This document shows positions 6,684-9,483 of a stretch of DNA of 9,483 bases, one piece after another. The number at the start of each line of letters is the position of its first letter. Within the stretch, counting starts at the first letter, position 1. The translations under genes and the position numbers were made by a program. Origin of the DNA: Candidatus Latescibacterota bacterium (lineage in GTDB: Bacteria > Latescibacterota > MVCY01 > DTYK01). The stretch lies in the NCBI GenBank assembly GCA_012961925.1, contig DTYK01000051.1:1-9483 (forward strand), given 5' to 3'. Under the pieces are notes generated by a model, which searched no databases, had not been told where the DNA came from, and saw only the letters and a list, made by a program, of their open reading frames with translations.

Positions 6684-9483
6684 ATGAAGAAAAAGATCGG
6701 CTCAGCTTTAGTAGTAGGTGCCGGGATCAGCGGCATTCGCTCTGCGCTTGACCTCGCAGAGCTCGGTTACCGGGTAATACTTATTGACAAGGCCCCGAAT
6801 CTAGGCGGAATTCTTACACAGCTCGATTATCAGTTTCCGAGTGATCACTGCGGGATGTGCAAGATGCTTCCGCTTGTGGAACGCGATTCAGCCTCTCAAT
6901 TCTGCTTGCGGAAGGGTCTGTTTCACGAAAATATAGATATCATGCTGTCAACAGAACTGGTGGGAATAGATGGCGAACCTGGGAGATTTGAGGTCAGATT
7001 GCGCCAGAAACCCACCTTCGTGGATCCAGACCGGTGTATTGGTTGCGGTGAATGTTCTCGAGTCTGTCCGGTGGAGGTCCCTGATGAGTTCAATGCCGGT
7101 TTGGCCAATAGGAAGGCAATCTATCTACCGGTACCACATAGCATTCCAAATCATTACGTAGTGGACATGGCTTCGTGTACACTGTGCGGAGAATGTACAA
7201 AAGTTTGTCCTTCAGGAGCTATTGACCTGCAGCTAGAGATACGTCGGTCATTTCGTATCCTAGTGGTGGATGACGAACTGATCGTTCGTGATTCACTCAA
7301 GGAATGGCTAGAGGATGAGGGGTTTGAGGTAGAAACGGCCGAATCAGGGGCTGAGGCCTTGGACAAGGTAGCAAGACACGAGTTCCACCTGATCCTCTTG
7401 GACGTTAAGATGCCGGGAATGGATGGCATAGAGGTGCTACAGCAGGTTAAGGAGATTCGTCCGGAACTCTCAGTGGTGATGATAACAGCCTATGCCACGG
7501 TGGAGACGGCTGTGGAAGCAATGAAGATCGGCGCTCTTGATTACCTGATAAAGCCCTTTGATCCAGACACCCTGATTCCTCTGGTAGTCCAGATCTATCA
7601 GAACATTGAGTGTGCTGGAGAGCACAGGATTGAAGTGGGAGCGGTGATTCTATCTGCTGGCATTGATTTCTTCGATCCAGCTTCTGGCAAGAACACTTAC
7701 GGCTATAGTCTTTATCCCGGCGTAGTAACCAGCGTTGAGTTCGAGCGAATGATTAGCAGTACAGGACCAAGCCATGGGAGGCTCCTGCGACCCTGTGACG
7801 GCAAAGAACTCCGTAAGGTGGCCTGGCTCCAGTGTGTAGGCTCACGAGACCTTCAGGCCAATGCGGACTACTGTTCCTCAGCGTGCTGCATGTTTTCCAT
7901 AAAAGAAGCGCTCTTGGCAAAGGAGCGGAGTAATGGGCTTGTGGACACAGCTATCTTCTACATGGACATGCGAACCTTTGGAAAAGATTTCCAGCGATAC
8001 CGGGATCGGGCAGAAAAAGAATATGGCGTCCGATTTCATAGGAGCCGTGTCCACTCCTTGGAACCTAGCGGTGCCGACGGTGATGTGAAGATATCCTATA
8101 TCGATACAGGTGGTATAAAGCGTGAAGAAATCTTTGATCTGGTTGTACTTGCCTGTGGTCAGAGACCGCCGACAGGGATCGAAGCCCTTGCTGATATTAC
8201 CGGAGTAGAGCTCAACGAATGGGGTTTTTGCAAGACACAAGGCTTCTCCTTAACCCGCACCACCAGGGAAGGAATCCTGGTAGGAGGATCCTTCTCAGGT
8301 TTACGTGACATCTCAGAATCTGTTATACAGGCAAGCTCTGCCTCCCTGGCTGCCTCCATCCTGATTCATCGCCAGGGAGGAGGGCTAGCAGAAGAACCTG
8401 GTCCTCAGCCACTGATTCACGATGTTTCCCGGGAAGCCCCTCGGGTATTTGTGGCGCTTTGCACTTGTGGTGGCGCCCTTCCCAAAGCGGTCGACCTTGA
8501 TGCAGTAACAGATGGCCTTATCTATCCAGGGTCTGGGAGTGAAATTCATTGCATTGAACGCATCTGCACCCGTGAGGGCTTGGAGGAACTAAAGGAAAGA
8601 TTCGAGAAGAGCGGGGCCAACAGGCTCCTGATTGCTGGCTGCCTGCCCTATGTATATACCAAAAAGATAAAGGAACTGAGTGAAATGGTGGGGCTTAGTC
8701 CTGCACTCATGGGTGCAGTTGATATCATCACTCATACATTTTCTGAGCGTAACCAAGAAGGAAGACAGGTAGGCCAAGACATCCGAGCAGAAATTGCCAT
8801 GGGAATTAGTAAGCTGAAGGGTATGGACCCCTCGCCAACACCAACTACCCGGATAATCCAAAAGGCGCTCGTGATTGGAGCCGGGATTGCTGGTATGACG
8901 GCAGCGCTTTCTATTGCGAATCATGGCTTTGAAGTAAGCCTTGTGGAACAGTCCGAAGAGTTGGGGGGGAACCTCCGGTCGCTTTATCGGACCATTCAGG
9001 GAGATTCTCCTCAGGATCTCCTGAAGGAGACTGTCTCCGAGGTGGAAAAACATCCGAATATCCATGTATACAAAAAAGCTCGGGTGATCCACTCCCAGGG
9101 TCAGGCAGGGCGTTTTTTTACTACAATTCAAAAGGAAGATGGCGTTGAGGAAACTTTGGCCCATGGGGTAACCGTCCTGGCTACGGGAGGCAAAGAGGCC
9201 GAGCCTAAAGAATACTGTTACGGAAAAAGCAAGGCCATTGTAACCCAGTACGAACTGGAAAAGAGGCTTGAGGACGGGACTATTGACCCTTCCAGTCTCG
9301 GGGTAGTTGTCATGATCCAATGCGTGGGCTCCAGGGAGGAACCGCGCAATTACTGTAGCCGCATCTGTTGCACTTCTGCCTTGAAAAATGCACTCTACCT
9401 AAAGGAAAGAAACCCCGAACTCAATATTTATATCTTTTACAGGGATATTATGACTTATGGATTCCTGGAGACATACTATACCC
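6684..9483 (+). CDS. Tandem double HdrA with embedded response-regulator receiver domain, 3' truncated
   Basis: I translated this frame by hand: 933 complete codons with no stop, running off the right edge. ATG 6684 follows GAGAGG (6669-6674). There is no N-terminal HdrA cluster domain; the protein starts in the FAD fold (VVGAGISG 10-17) with the CxxC pair C56/C59. Two [4Fe-4S] motifs follow (C118/C121/C124/C128-P and C165/C168/C171/C175-P), then a full REC domain (about 190-305), then the return of the HdrA fold (C384-V-G-S-R; C397, C401, C402). A second HdrA unit begins with an N-terminal-type cluster domain (C593-T-C595-G, C628, C653), then another FAD motif (GAGIAG 732-737) and C880, C891, C895, C896. 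This unit lacks the CxxC pair and the ferredoxin insert. The protein is probably a soluble two-flavin partner of the FrhB-like protein, in the same operon. The C-terminus is missing and may hold a further ferredoxin domain. Confidence 0.9.
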   Translation, partial: MKKKIGSALVVGAGISGIRSALDLAELGYRVILIDKAPNLGGILTQLDYQFPSDHCGMCKMLPLVERDSASQFCLRKGLFHENIDIMLSTELVGIDGEPGRFEVRLRQKPTFVDPDRCIGCGECSRVCPVEVPDEFNAGLANRKAIYLPVPHSIPNHYVVDMASCTLCGECTKVCPSGAIDLQLEIRRSFRILVVDDELIVRDSLKEWLEDEGFEVETAESGAEALDKVARHEFHLILLDVKMPGMDGIEVLQQVKEIRPELSVVMITAYATVETAVEAMKIGALDYLIKPFDPDTLIPLVVQIYQNIECAGEHRIEVGAVILSAGIDFFDPASGKNTYGYSLYPGVVTSVEFERMISSTGPSHGRLLRPCDGKELRKVAWLQCVGSRDLQANADYCSSACCMFSIKEALLAKERSNGLVDTAIFYMDMRTFGKDFQRYRDRAEKEYGVRFHRSRVHSLEPSGADGDVKISYIDTGGIKREEIFDLVVLACGQRPPTGIEALADITGVELNEWGFCKTQGFSLTRTTREGILVGGSFSGLRDISESVIQASSASLAASILIHRQGGGLAEEPGPQPLIHDVSREAPRVFVALCTCGGALPKAVDLDAVTDGLIYPGSGSEIHCIERICTREGLEELKERFEKSGANRLLIAGCLPYVYTKKIKELSEMVGLSPALMGAVDIITHTFSERNQEGRQVGQDIRAEIAMGISKLKGMDPSPTPTTRIIQKALVIGAGIAGMTAALSIANHGFEVSLVEQSEELGGNLRSLYRTIQGDSPQDLLKETVSEVEKHPNIHVYKKARVIHSQGQAGRFFTTIQKEDGVEETLAHGVTVLATGGKEAEPKEYCYGKSKAIVTQYELEKRLEDGTIDPSSLGVVVMIQCVGSREEPRNYCSRICCTSALKNALYLKERNPELNIYIFYRDIMTYGFLETYYT
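7251..7598 (+). other. REC (CheY-like receiver) domain inserted in HdrA
   Basis: This marks residues of about 190-305 of the double HdrA. It begins FRILVVDDE and carries every key receiver residue: acidic pair D196/D197, phospho-acceptor D240 (in LLDVKMPGMDG), switch T268 (in MITAY) and K290 (in IKPF). The stretch TVETAVEAMKIGA resembles receivers of NtrC-type regulators. It directly follows the second ferredoxin motif (CPSGAIDL) and is followed by IEVGAVILSAG, the normal continuation of HdrA. It is thus a clean insertion at a loop, with no frame break and no DNA-binding output domain. Confidence 0.93.

Noticed and set aside
8589..9320. Minus-strand open frame of 243 residues
   Set aside because: It lies fully opposite the second HdrA unit, whose + strand reading is a clear flavoprotein. 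The minus-strand protein has no recognisable domain, so it is a shadow.
1..9483. CRISPR array, rRNA genes or insertion sequence
   Set aside because: No regularly spaced direct repeats, no rRNA sequence, and no transposase or terminal inverted repeats were recognised on either strand.

Overview
The window is a dense block of soluble heterodisulfide-reductase (Hdr)-type electron-transfer genes, all on the + strand. It suggests an anaerobe of the Desulfobacterota (sulfate reducer or syntroph; the old Deltaproteobacteria). The grounds are the HdrD-like / HdrA-GltD / MvhD set, an FrhB/FdhB-like flavoprotein without other F420 genes, Shine-Dalgarno start sites and an NtrC-like receiver domain. This assignment rests on gene content and protein style only and has not been tested by a search.

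Layout. (1) Positions 1-1046: 3' part of an HdrC-HdrB fusion (HdrD-like) gene, cut by the left edge. (2) 1192-4587: a 1131-residue HdrA carrying a complete GltD/NfnB-type NAD(P)H-dehydrogenase module inside its ferredoxin insert. (3) 4600-5022: MvhD-type [2Fe-2S] subunit, 12 bases after hdrA. (4) 5023-5512: a 490-base spacer with no convincing gene, a GC-richer proximal part with weak inverted repeats and an A/T-rich distal part next to the following gene. (5) 5513-6658: FrhB/FdhB-like iron-sulfur flavoprotein. (6) 6684-9483: an open reading frame of at least 933 codons that runs off the right edge. It is a tandem double HdrA, and its first HdrA unit is interrupted by a complete, phosphorylation-competent response-regulator receiver (REC) domain.

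How the genes may work together. The first three genes have the parts of an Hdr-type electron-bifurcating or confurcating module: a CCG-domain catalytic or electron-exit subunit, a flavin-bearing HdrA core with its own NAD(P)H site, and the MvhD electron-entry subunit. The order HdrD-like, HdrA-like, MvhD-like also recalls bamDEF of class II benzoyl-CoA reductase complexes, so the terminal acceptor cannot be named from this window. The last two genes form a second module in which an FrhB-like flavoprotein probably passes electrons to or from the REC-containing double HdrA. The most striking feature is that REC domain. It would place a histidine-kinase-controlled switch inside an electron-bifurcation-type flavoprotein. 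The two HdrA proteins also carry different foreign modules (GltD in one, REC in the other) in nearly the same slot of the HdrA fold.
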